Assembly: GCA_946811185.2 (NCBI GenBank)
Contig: OX328106.1
Coordinates: 42,048,311-42,112,310 of the forward strand
Direction: 5' to 3'
Source of the DNA: Hippopus hippopus
Taxonomy: Eukaryota > Mollusca > Bivalvia > Cardiida > Cardiidae
DNA: 64,000 bases
Part shown: positions 27,204 through 37,700 of the stretch, one piece after another
Numbering within the stretch: the stretch's first letter is position 1
Layout: every line of letters starts with the position of its first letter
The notes under the pieces: generated by a model
Told to the model about the DNA's origin: nothing
Database searches by the model: none
What the model saw: the letters and a program-made list of their open reading frames with translations, nothing else
Made by a program: the position numbers and the translations under genes

Positions 27204-28687
27204 AGGAAAAGGATAAAATGCTGGTATCTAGCTTTTTTTCCTTTTTCAAAAAATGTTTTCTACTCATGTCAAATCCCATCAATTTGAACCTCATTCAATT
27301 TATTGGCTGCAAACGCTCTCATTGGTTGGTAAAGGATTAGAACATGTTTATGCATCAACCTAGAATCAGGAGAGAGGAATTTTGATGAGAGGAAAAGCAT
27401 AAGCGTAAAAAATCTTCACAATGGAAAGGAAACAAAGTGAAGGTTTAACTTTGAGGATACTTTAAAGGATTATAAAAATTGAAGCATGTTCTCGTATGAT
27501 GAGGCTTTAGCGATTTGTATTCTATCATATTTTTGTTTTGTTATTGTTATGTACTGAAAAAAAAGTTATTTTCTGTCATAAATGTAGTCTTTCAGCCTTG
27601 CAAACAAAGAAAAAATTGAATTAACTGAATAAAAACAAACTACTGTCCAATGCTTGGTCATGTTTTGTATCCACATTCCATTATAAGTAGCTAGTCATAA
27701 GGTTAATAACTTAAATTTCTTACTTCAAAATTGACACACAGTACAAAAACATGCTGGATAGGGAAATGCTTTTTGCAAAAGTATGGAAAACAATTTTGGA
27801 AAGAGAGCCATTGCTCCTTGTGCCCACAATGTTTCAAAATTTCTCAATTGCTTGCATGTAAAGTGTTGCACAGCCATGCTACCTGCATTGTTGGCAGTTT
27901 GGAATCCAAAAGTGGATAGAGAATGAATACTGATTCAATTGCCAAAGGACACTCTATTCCGGAGTGTCTCCAGCAGGGAATTACATGTAACTCAGTTCCA
28001 GACAACAAAGTGTTAGACTCATCCATATGAAAAACATTAGCAGATGACAGATGAAATGTGGCTCAAATGATAGGATTTGTCTCTAAAAAGGTTAGAAAAT
28101 ACTGTGATCAAATGCTAGTAATCAGCATTTTCTCTTTCCACAATGTTTACCTAATAGTTTTCTTCTAAAAATAAGTGTTGTCTATGGACAACTGGTATAA
28201 TTTCGTTTGTGAAGCACTGGGCCATTTATTGAATGTTTTTTACGCAACTTTCAAAATCATTTCAGTCATATTACTGTGATAGCTCTCATCTTCATGTATG
28301 TCCTAGGTTTCACTAGTAACAGGCTGGGGTTGTGGAGTGTCTTGACCCAGAGACCTTATGAAAAGCCAAGTGCTTTTAGGGAGGCTTGAACATGTCACAT
28401 TCAGGATACAAGTCTTACACTTAGCCACACAGGACCCCTAGCCACTGAGTGATGGTGTTGTGCCTCTGATAAAACCTATTTAGGCAGTTCCATAATGTAA
28501 CAAATTTCCCCTTCCATGCTTGAAACCAGCTCGACACAACTGTTATGATCTCATACCATATTGACTTACCGGTAAGTACCTGTGCATCATGATCAATAGG
28601 AGATGGTGTACCCCTGATAATTGGCTCTGCCAGAGGACTTTTTGCCTTTCCACTGATGACTTGAAATGGTGACATGGTAAACATTAA

Positions 28688-28915
28688 TTTTATCTCTATA
28701 CCAAATGAGAATTTTTCAGACTTGCCAATATTGAAAGCATGTGCAAACGACAAAATAAATGTGGTTCAAAACTTGAAACTTTGTTTAAAAGAGGGTGGAA
28801 AACATAGCAGGAAAAGCAGAAAATCTATCTGCATTTTCTCCTTTTACTACAATGTTTTCAAAAGCTTTTTTTCTTCAGGGTCATTAAAACTTGGGATTGT
28901 ATGGTAATGGTTTAA
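28688..28915 (-). mobile_element. family A MITE (head-to-head pair, left; duplicate of 22220)
   Basis: Starts CTCTATACCAAATGAGAAT and ends GGTAATGGTTTAA. It preserves more of the 3' half than its partner at 22220. Confidence 0.85.
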
Positions 28916-29139
28916 CCTTTTACCACACAATCCTGGCTTTTAATGACCCTGAGAAAGATAGCCTTTTAAAACGTTGTGGAAAAAGGAGAAAATGCTGGTG
29001 ACCAGCATTTTCTCCTTTTCCAATATTGTTTTCGACTCTAACCTGAACAAATTTCAATTTTTGACTCGCATTTATTCTGTCGTCTGCAAATGTTTTCATT
29101 TTGGAAAACTCAAAATGTTGTCGTTTGGCAAAGAATTAA
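28912..29139 (+). mobile_element. family A MITE (head-to-head pair, right; duplicate of 22420)
   Basis: Starts TTAACCTTTTACCACACAAT and ends TTGGCAAAGAATTAA; core ATGCTGGTGACCAGCAT. Confidence 0.88.
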
Positions 29140-29736
29140 AGAGCAACATCTGTTACTAAGATGTTTTCACATGTACTAATATATGTACGTAACCCAAAAA
29201 TAAGGGAGCCCTGTCACTTGTTTCTTCTGACATGGTATGACAGGGCAGGGATCGTATATACACATCTATATATACAATCCCTGGACAGAGTTACTTTACT
29301 TCTCAATACTTTCAGCAGATTTCAAGAGCAATGATAAGCCATTTCATTTCCAGTATGTCCACCTGGTGCTGTTGCTGCACAGGGGGGACACATCCAATAT
29401 TAACTTTTATTTCACAACTACAATTTAACGTCCAATGTAATCGCTCTAATACTACCACGAGAGTACAGAATATCTTATTCCATATTGGACGCTGTAGAGT
29501 CCAATATGGATTTTTCAGAACAAGGCAAGAGTCCAATATGGATTTTTCAAAACGAGGCTAGAGTCCTGAATACTGATATTTGACCAGAAGAGTAGTCTAC
29601 CGAAGTCCGTTGTCAAAAAAGCAATTTCAAAACCCTCTTTTGATATGTTTTGGTTCTTTTTTTTTATTATTATTTAAATCGAAATGGTTTTGTACTTGTC
29701 ATTTACTTTTATGTCAATACAGAAGTGTGAAATAAA
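29140..29736 (+). repeat. private block of duplication copy 2 with GTCCAATATGGA repeats
   Basis: No counterpart in copy 1. Contains TCCAATATGGATTTTTCA twice in tandem (about 29500-29550), its inverse CCATATTGGAC at about 29480, and a GGGAGCCCTGTCA/TGACAGGGC hairpin at about 29207-29254. No gene seen. Confidence 0.7.
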
Positions 29737-29866
29737 GAGGTCATTTAACATGCTTGGTACAATACTGAATTCAGTTGGATTCGTACACTGCAGAACCAGT
29801 CTGTATTTTGGACGAGGCAATAGCCAATAGAATTCAGTATTGTACCCAAGCATGTTAAATAACCTC
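29737..29866 (+). mobile_element. foldback element, private to duplication copy 2
   Basis: About 35-bp arms: AACATGCTTGGTACAATACT and its complement AGTATTGTACCCAAGCATGTT, framed by GAGGT and ACCTC. Confidence 0.87.
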
Positions 29867-30344
29867 ATAGGATTCCATGTCTGTTATATGTTTTGGATAA
29901 AATAAAAAATTACCTCACAATGATATACAATAGTTCCCAAATTTTGATTCTACACACATGATAATGTATACAGTTTACGTTGAAGCTTCATCCATATTCA
30001 TTATCCATACTTAAAATGAAAGTCAAAGGTGGCTGCTGCAAATTGTGTTTATATAACCATGAGGCAGAAGAACATGAAAATAGGAGAATACAGGTATCCT
30101 GGTAACTACAAGTATAATATTCTTTCTACACAATGTTTTCTATCCTTTTACAGAAAAAAAAAACAATGTTGAAATGTGTTTTTGCAAATAATAAAATCTT
30201 AAATAGCAGTGAAAGTGAATCAAATATTGTACAATATGTAAAATTAAGACAAAAAAAAAAACTGTTACTTTTATAATATTTTTAAATGTCTTCACAAAGA
30301 CCCTGCATAGATCTAGTATCGCCCTAAAATTCTTCACTGTTTAA

Positions 30345-30571
30345 TTAACCCTCTACCACACAATGACGACTTTTGACACCCCTGATAGAGAAGGCTTTTG
30401 AAAACATTGTGGGAAAAGGAGAAAATGCTGGTAACCAGCATTTTCTCCTTTTCCCACAATGTTTTCTACCCTATCAAAGAAAAATCATTTCATATGATCC
30501 ACATTGAAACTGTCCTCTGCAAATGCTTTCAATTCGGACAGGTGTAAAATTGGTCGTGTGGTAAAGGGTTA
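30345..30571 (+). mobile_element. family A MITE, private to duplication copy 2, with perfect 67-nt palindrome
   Basis: Complete copy inserted at TTAATTAA. Its core, 30400-30466, is a perfect palindrome: 33-nt arms around a single A. Copy 1 has no element at the matching place (about 22855, CACTCTTACTTTTCACTC), so it postdates the duplication. Confidence 0.93.
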
Positions 30572-30602
30572 GCTTTTTACTCTTTTTGCAGCAATTGGCC
30601 TC

Positions 30603-32061
30603 TAGTCTAAGGGAGAAAACTCGTACATCGAATTCGCTCCCCCCCCCCGTCGTCATAACTCGGCCGATCACTTAACTGCATCCTACATCGGATCATCCGA
30701 CGTTTACCGAGTGACACTGACCCTTACTAAACGCCACGCAAGATCAGTTCTCTGACTTTAACCCTTAGTCTGTTAAGTAAGTGAAACGAAACTTTCAAAC
30801 CCTTATTAAAAACCTAGATTTTGCTATTTCAGAGATATTTTTTAGGGAAAAATACCTCCGTGTCAAACAGTGTAGATTCAAGAGCAGACTGTACCTTCTG
30901 TGCAGTCTGATCTTGATCTAAACTAGTTGCAAAAGGTCCTTGAGTCGTGCTTTATAACCTAACGCCCCCCCCCCCCCCCGTGCCGTAGGTTCTATGGTCT
31001 AAGGGAGAAAACTCTTGCATAGACGCTTACTCAATGTCACCGAAAAATCCTTTACTCTTTGATTTTTAGCGGTTCCAACCGATTCATGGTCTAAGGGAAA
31101 AAACTCTTGAAAAAAAATTTACCGCCAATTCAACAGAAGTCACCTCCCTTGACACCGTGGACAGCCTAAAACGAAAGACGAACATGTGCTGTTCGTTACT
31201 TAGAGTCTTATGGAACGACATGTATAGATAACGTTTACTTTCTGCCAAGATGTTATGAATTTAATATCTTGAATTGATACTATCATTAATATTGATCTAG
31301 AGATTTGACGAAAGTTGACAGAAATGGCGGTTTTTTAAAGATAAAGATAATATTTTGTATCCAGAGGGTAGTCTCCCTTGTGCTTCCTCACACTTGTTAC
31401 AAACATAAACAACCGCCAAAATTTAACGGTTTAGCTCGTCTCAAGGTAAGATTTCACCTCGAATACAAAGTTAATATATGATGTTAAATCCTGATTAAAT
31501 CTACTAAATAAAAGTCACCCCTTCGAGGTGATATGTCGATTTCTATTTTCAACTTTTCATCAAATTTGAGCTGTGTTTACGCCCCCGGAAGTTATCTAAA
31601 ACAGTGAAACAGGCGAAAATAGTTTACCAAAACTTAAGCATATAAAGCATGATAATCAATAGATCTACAGCACATGTGATTTATGAAAAGTTTCCAAGCG
31701 ATAAAACACTAGACGTTTAGCTAATAATAATACGTCCCGAAACTGACCTCGAACTGAAAGTTAGGCCCAAGTCGCAGCATTTAATGAGTATTCACTTAAG
31801 TTCATTAATCAAATAATGAACGTCGCGTCAGAAATCTTTGCGAAATATCTCCATAAAACTCCCTAAAAGTATAATTCATAAACAAATAGCATCTCTCTCT
31901 TTTCGAAAGTATCGGTAGATCTAGTTTGTTTCAAAAGAGTTTTGATTCATCTAACATATTTTATTCATTTCACGTTTAGCGGGGGTTGGTGGGTGACATT
32001 AAGGAAGGTAACTCTTCATAACTTACGGTATAAGAGTGTGTGAGTTTTCTCCCTTAGACCA
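30603..32061 (+). mobile_element. family E composite element, duplication copy 2
   Basis: The left terminal motif occurs three times in direct orientation (30603, 30995, 31086) and once inverted at 32042-32061. It shares family B with copy 1 but has one family H copy instead of two. Confidence 0.82.
30758..30961 (+). mobile_element. family B MITE inside family E, copy 2
   Basis: TTAACCCTTAGTCTGTTAAG start, core GAGCAGACTGTACCTTCTGT; the 3' end runs into a C homopolymer. Confidence 0.85.
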
Positions 32062-32599
32062 TAAAAAAATGAGCGGAAGCCACATTTACTGCTTAGAGAG
32101 ATATATATGAAGTAATTTAATTAATTTCTACCAGTAACAAGGTAATTATGTAATGTAAATGCACTATGACAGCTTGTATGAATTGTGGTTTGGTTTATGG
32201 GCAAGTGAATAAATCATTAACCCATTCAATGCCCAATTTTTTTTATGGGTTTATATCATTGGTGTGCCCTTTTTCATGTTATAAACAGGGTTATTTTCAC
32301 ACTAAATACCTGGCTTTGATTTGTTTTCCATCAATAGAACCCAGATCTAAAAGGTAGAAACCTGCTTTAGTAAAACTATTTTTAAGCTCTGAAATAAGAG
32401 TTAAATAAGGTACAAATCAAAGCCCGGTGTCAGGTGAAAATAAGGTTATCTACCTTTTCTTTTTATTTGTAGGTTAGCTCCAATGTCATCTCTTTACTTT
32501 TTTCTCGTAGCAGAGACGCATTTACAAAAATTGCAGCTACTCTCTGAGTTGGGGTAAGCCTACTTTCAGGCCATGATAGCATCCATATTAACCAGTCCC

Positions 32600-32855
32600 A
32601 GCACAGACACATTAGGGTTTAATGCATCTGCGAAAAGTATTGACCAAGGTCAGCCTGCGCAGTCCATGCAGGCTGACCTTGGTCGAAACTTTTTGTTTTT
32701 GGTACATTTTCTGCATGCCCAAAGACAATTCTACCTCAGGATTCTGTTGGTTGTTAGACGAATTGATTTTTTAGATCCGTTATAATGTTATGACTTGCTC
32801 TGTATAATGCATCAAAGAGATGCATTGATTGCCCTTTTGGCAGAGTATAGCTCAT
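32600..32855 (-). mobile_element. family C element (duplication copy 2, hairpin kept)
   Basis: The 5' end is eroded. Core AAGGTCAGCCTGCGCAGTCC and its complement are intact; ends GCAGAGTATAGCTCATA. Confidence 0.83.
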
Positions 32856-33164
32856 ATATCTCATTTCTAATGTAATGAAAATCAGATGATTATCCTAGCT
32901 ACTTCCAACTATCACATATCTGGTGAATTCCATTAACTAGTGTTTCAATTAATGGAGGAACATTTGACATACACAACATCATCAAGGAACTACTTTAATA
33001 GAAGCAGTTTCACGAAGAAAGAAATATTTTCAGATATTGAAAGTTATAGTGAAAAGTGACATCCAAATTTTTCATTCCTATGCCTTCTCCAAACCACTAC
33101 AGTATATAGTGTATATAGACACATAGTAGCAGTGACCATCAGTAATGCTACCTGTGATGTCATT

Positions 33165-33428
33165 ACAAATGAGCTGCCCTCTGGCAAAAGGGGGCTTGAT
33201 GCATCTCCATGAGACATTATAAAATATAAGTGGTCACATAATCATGGATCCATCATTACGTCCAACAACTGGCTGAATCATAAGACAGTATGGTTCTTAG
33301 ACATGCAGAAAATTGACCTATAGTGAAAAGTTTCAACCCATTACAGCCTGTGCTGACAGCACAGGCTGACCTTGGTTGATACCTTTTGCAGATGTGTGAA
33401 GCCCCCATTTCACAGAGAATTGCTCAAA
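33165..33428 (+). mobile_element. family C element (duplication copy 2)
   Basis: TGAGCTGCCCTCTGGCAAAAG to CAGAGAATTGCTCA; the duplicate of 26370-26637. Confidence 0.87.
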
Positions 33429-34299
33429 TATATGTCACCTTACCGAACTGTTGAATTTTGAATATGAGCAGAGTCTTGAAGAATTTCTTTGTCCCATTAA
33501 GTTTTGACAAGTAAACTTTCATCACTGAATGAATACACTTGTGTTACTGTTACATTGAATTTATTAAACTTGCCATCTAAATTAAGATAAAATCTCTGCA
33601 AGCCCCATTTTTATCTAGTTATAGCTAACTCTGTATATGTATATATTAACTTCCGTTTAACATGAACCCTCATGTTTACAAGATCCTCTACATAATTTTC
33701 AATTACCTTGTTACCAAAACTTCAATCAATCTACCACATACAATCATGTATAGAAGTCCAATTTACCAAATTTGTCTATTGCCAAACAACCCTAATCAAA
33801 TACACATTAAACTTACAATCAACTGCTGACATTCCATTGAGAAAAAGAGAGAACAGCATTTATAAACACAATTCCTGTCACATTTTTTAATCAAACAGAA
33901 CTTCTCAAATGTTTTAGATCTAATAAGGCAATGGTGAGTACACAATCAATAATAAGAAAGAAAAGTAAAAGAAAAAAAAAATCTTCTGGTAATTCCGTAA
34001 CAGGCTATTTGGCCACTTGCGGTATTTTTTGATCTGGCTCCAGTATTTGATTAACACTTGTCGGAATGTCATAGGATAAATAAATCGCACTGACTATGTG
34101 GAAAATAAACAAGATGATGTCATATTTGATCTCATAATGACAGAGTGAAATACCATTATTATTGTTTAACAAAAAAGAATCACAACAAAGAAATCTGACA
34201 TGACATAAAAAATTTGGTTAATAGGCCCCTTTAATCTTTTCCATGTAATTAGTAATACATGTACCATTTTGTACTTTTTTTTAAAATTTAAACAGTTTT

Positions 34300-34732
34300 G
34301 TAGAGGAGTGTACAATATCACATATGTAGCATTCAACCGGATTCGCCATTTTCCTCTTTACACCGCAGGAGTGACTCTCCTGCAGTATAACAGTTATCTA
34401 CTGTATGATATGCTGCAAAAGCAAGATTTCCGTGACCGTTGAAAAATAAATAAAAAAAAAAAATATGCACGAATTATTTGAGACATTTCGATTGGGATCA
34501 AAATTCGTAGAAATTAACTAACCTTATTTTGTATACCTAAATACCTCTTATTTATACTATGTTCATTTTTCGTTGGGACGAAGTAGTCCGAAAGATTGGG
34601 CAGGGCGAACAAGCCCAGGGACGAAAGAGTCTATAAGGGCCTTGATCGTGTACAAAAAGTGTTGGCCGTTTAATACATCTTAACTCCGTTTGAAAGAAGT
34701 TGACATTTTTTTCTAGAGATACTTTAGGAAAC
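34300..34732 (+). promoter_or_regulatory. SFXN5: presumed SFXN5 promoter and 5' UTR
   Basis: Sequence just upstream of the start codon, richer in CpG than its surroundings from about 34550. It and the start of intron 1 share short motifs in opposite orientation (GGGACGAA at 34575 against TTCGTCCC near 34828; CGAAAGATT against AATCTTTCG). No TATA box is evident. The assignment rests on position only. Confidence 0.35.
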
Positions 34733-34777
34733 ATGGAATATCCACCGTTCAACCTCGGTGGTTCACGGTTCGACCAG
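34733..34777 (+). CDS. SFXN5: SFXN5 exon 1 (start codon)
   Basis: A 15-codon exon encoding [15 protein letters not shown], followed by a CAG/GTTTTC donor. It aligns with the PPFQLGKPRFQQ start of vertebrate SFXN5 and joins in phase 0 to STYFGRLRH of exon 2. The start was chosen because this is the only ATG that fits the family N terminus and splices in frame. Confidence 0.85.
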
Positions 34778-37700
34778 GTTTTCAGTTTATCATATAAAAT
34801 TTAGTGGATTACCACTGTTCCATGCATGTTCGTCCCAAAAAATCTTTCGCCCCCAGTTCTTTCGTTCCTCAGAATTGTTCGCTATCGCTATATTTCCTCA
34901 AGACTTTTATGATTCAAGATTTAAAAAAAAAAAAAAAAAATGCAATGTATAGCAGCTGTAGCATGTTGTCTAATACTGCAAATGTATATTTTGGTTCTTT
35001 CTGATCTGACTGAGTCAAATTTTTGTTGATTTTTTGACGAGACCACTGAAACATCCATGTTGTGTGTGTAGTACACTCGGATGAAATGACGCTTTTTAAG
35101 TACTGTAACATGTACAACAAAAAATTTTTATAATGTGACAAGCAAACCAGAAATTTTACAAGATGTACAATGTTTTTGTCTGTCAGACAATGAAATATTG
35201 TCCATTTTTCAAGTCTGGTACTTGGAACACTACTTGAAAATTTCACATTGCTACAGTTTATAGGGGGTTACCATTATGCTAAAACCATTGTTGCTGTTTC
35301 GAACTAAATTGTCTGAAGATGATTCTGAAAAGAAATGGAGAATTTAGCATTTGATTACACCCTGTTGCCCAGAGTACCAGTTGATCCATACACCCATTTT
35401 GATGTAGGGTAATTTAACCACACAATGCTGACTTCTAACAACCCTGAGAAAGAAGTCTTTTGAAAAGATTGTGGGAAAAGGAGAAAATAGGAGAAAATGC
35501 TGGTAACCAGCATCTTCTCCTTTTTCCACATTGTTTTCTAACTTTCCCAGAAGAACTTTCAATCTTTGAGTCACATTTATTTGGTTGTCTGCAAATTGCT
35601 TTCAATTTTGACAAGTCAAAAATTTTATCGATTGGTAAAGAGGTAAGGCTTTGAAGTAATTTAAGGCATATACCTAAAACAGTATAGTAAAATATTATAT
35701 CAATAAGCAGACTTTTTGGTGGTGTGATTGTTGCCTGACTTTTTAGAATAGATGAGAGTAACATTTTGTGGGAGCAAATTTTTTGTCATGACCGTAAGAT
35801 TTTTAGAATTTGCAAATGTTTACATATCTGATTTTCCACAAGATTAAACACTATGGCAAATGGTGTGTATCAGGTATGACTGAGGGGAGTATGACTTAAA
35901 AAGCGGCTGCTTACACTGCTTACACCAACTGATTGATAGAGGGAAATAACAAGGGTGTCAAAAGAAATGAACATCAGAACACATGATCCTAGGATATATG
36001 TTTACTAGAAGCTAGTTGCTTTGACTTGAAGGTGATTGTTTCTCCTGTAGCAATGACATGTTCACAAAAATGAGATCAGAGCTACCCTCCAAATTAGGGG
36101 TATGGTGGACCCACAAGTCTTCAAGCGGCTTTATACACAAACTCGCTTTACGCAGACTTAAATGAAGTACTGGTTATAAACACATTTCATAAGTGAAAAA
36201 GGTCATTTTTGCACGCATCTGTAACAAAATTTCTGCTTGAATTATTGATCCTAAAAAGTAACAACATATTTCACCCATCAATGAGTGCATGAAATAGATG
36301 ACAAAACTCTGACCTTGTTACAGATTGGAACATGGCTTCAGTATTTTATTGTAAATTAACAGCAGTGAGACCATTGTATACACTCAGATACCTTAATTGA
36401 TTCACACAAGACAAAGGGGTCACTGAATACTTCAAAGAAAACTTGAGTATCTTTTTTGGTTCGAAAACAGGTACCCCTTAAAAAATATGTCAGTGTGTGA
36501 TAGGTTTTAAACCTGAAAATCAAAAGGATATCTCGGGTCAAAAGATATATTTTATGGTAACTATTTTCACATTTGTCTACCAATTATATGTATGTTAAAT
36601 ATCATATTTACTTTTTTTAGAGCACCTATTTTGGGCGTTTGCGTCATCTACTTGATATCACAGATCCAAGAGCATTATTTATATCAGGGGTATGTATCTT
36701 GCAACAGACTTTTACATTTTTTATTTGTACAGGATTGGCAAGCCATTCAGATCAGCAAATTACTGGTAAATTGCTTTATTTTTTTATGATATGTAAGACT
36801 TAAGTGAACCAGCAATCCCAAGATTTAATGACCCTAAGTGAAAAAAAAACTTTGAAGAGTATTGTGGAAAAAGAAGAAAGTGCTTATAACCGCTTTTTTC
36901 TCCTTTTCCCACAATCTTTTCTTTCCTTTCAAAGACAAACCCCATGAGTGCAGCCACATTTATTTTCTTATTTGCAAATGCTTTCAGTTTGGTCGAGTCC
37001 AAAATTTTGTCATGTGATAAAGGATTAAAGACACATGACTAGTTTTAACACACATTGTATATTAATGTAGTCCTAAACTACTGTATTTAACCCCTTATCA
37101 CACGACAGAAAAGCAGACATGCTCAACTTAAAAGCGTTTGCAGACAACAATTTAAATGTGGCTCAAACAAAGCAATTTGTCTTTGGTAGGGTAGAAAACA
37201 TTGTGCAAAAATGAGAAAATGCTGGTTGCCAGCATTTTCTCCTTTTCTCACATTGTTTTCAAACAGCATCTTTCTAAGGGTCATTAAAAATTGGGATTGT
37301 GTGGTAAAGGGTTAAAAGATTTGAATTCAAAACCTATGGTATAAAAGACTGAAACTTCACCCCGACAGCTTTCCATTAGATTAAAGTCACCCAGGAAAGC
37401 CTTTTTTTTTTCTAAACTTGTTTTTATTTTTTCTAGACTGATATTAGTTAAATTTATGTTTGAATAAGAAACATGAATGGCAGTAATGCTAAAATTGAAA
37501 TGTACATCACTTAACAAAAAAATAAACAAATTAAAGTATTCCCTTTTTTATTTTGTGTATTATTCCTGATTTTGTCGTAGACTCATCTAAATGAAAGTGT
37601 ACAACTATTGGATGCCTACAAAAACAACAACCTACCTGATGGAGTGTCAGATAAACAGTTGTGGAAAGCACAAACAGTTACACAGGTACTGATGAATTTG

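Larger units (their letters stand above)
27200..33625 (+). repeat. segmental tandem duplication, copy 2
   Basis: The partner of 20236-26840. It lacks about 250 bp near its start (equivalent of 20370-20620). It has private sequence at 29140-29975 (foldback elements) and a private family A copy at 30345-30571. It retains a family C core hairpin at about 32640 that copy 1 has lost. Divergence between copies is moderate, so the event is not recent. Confidence 0.9.
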
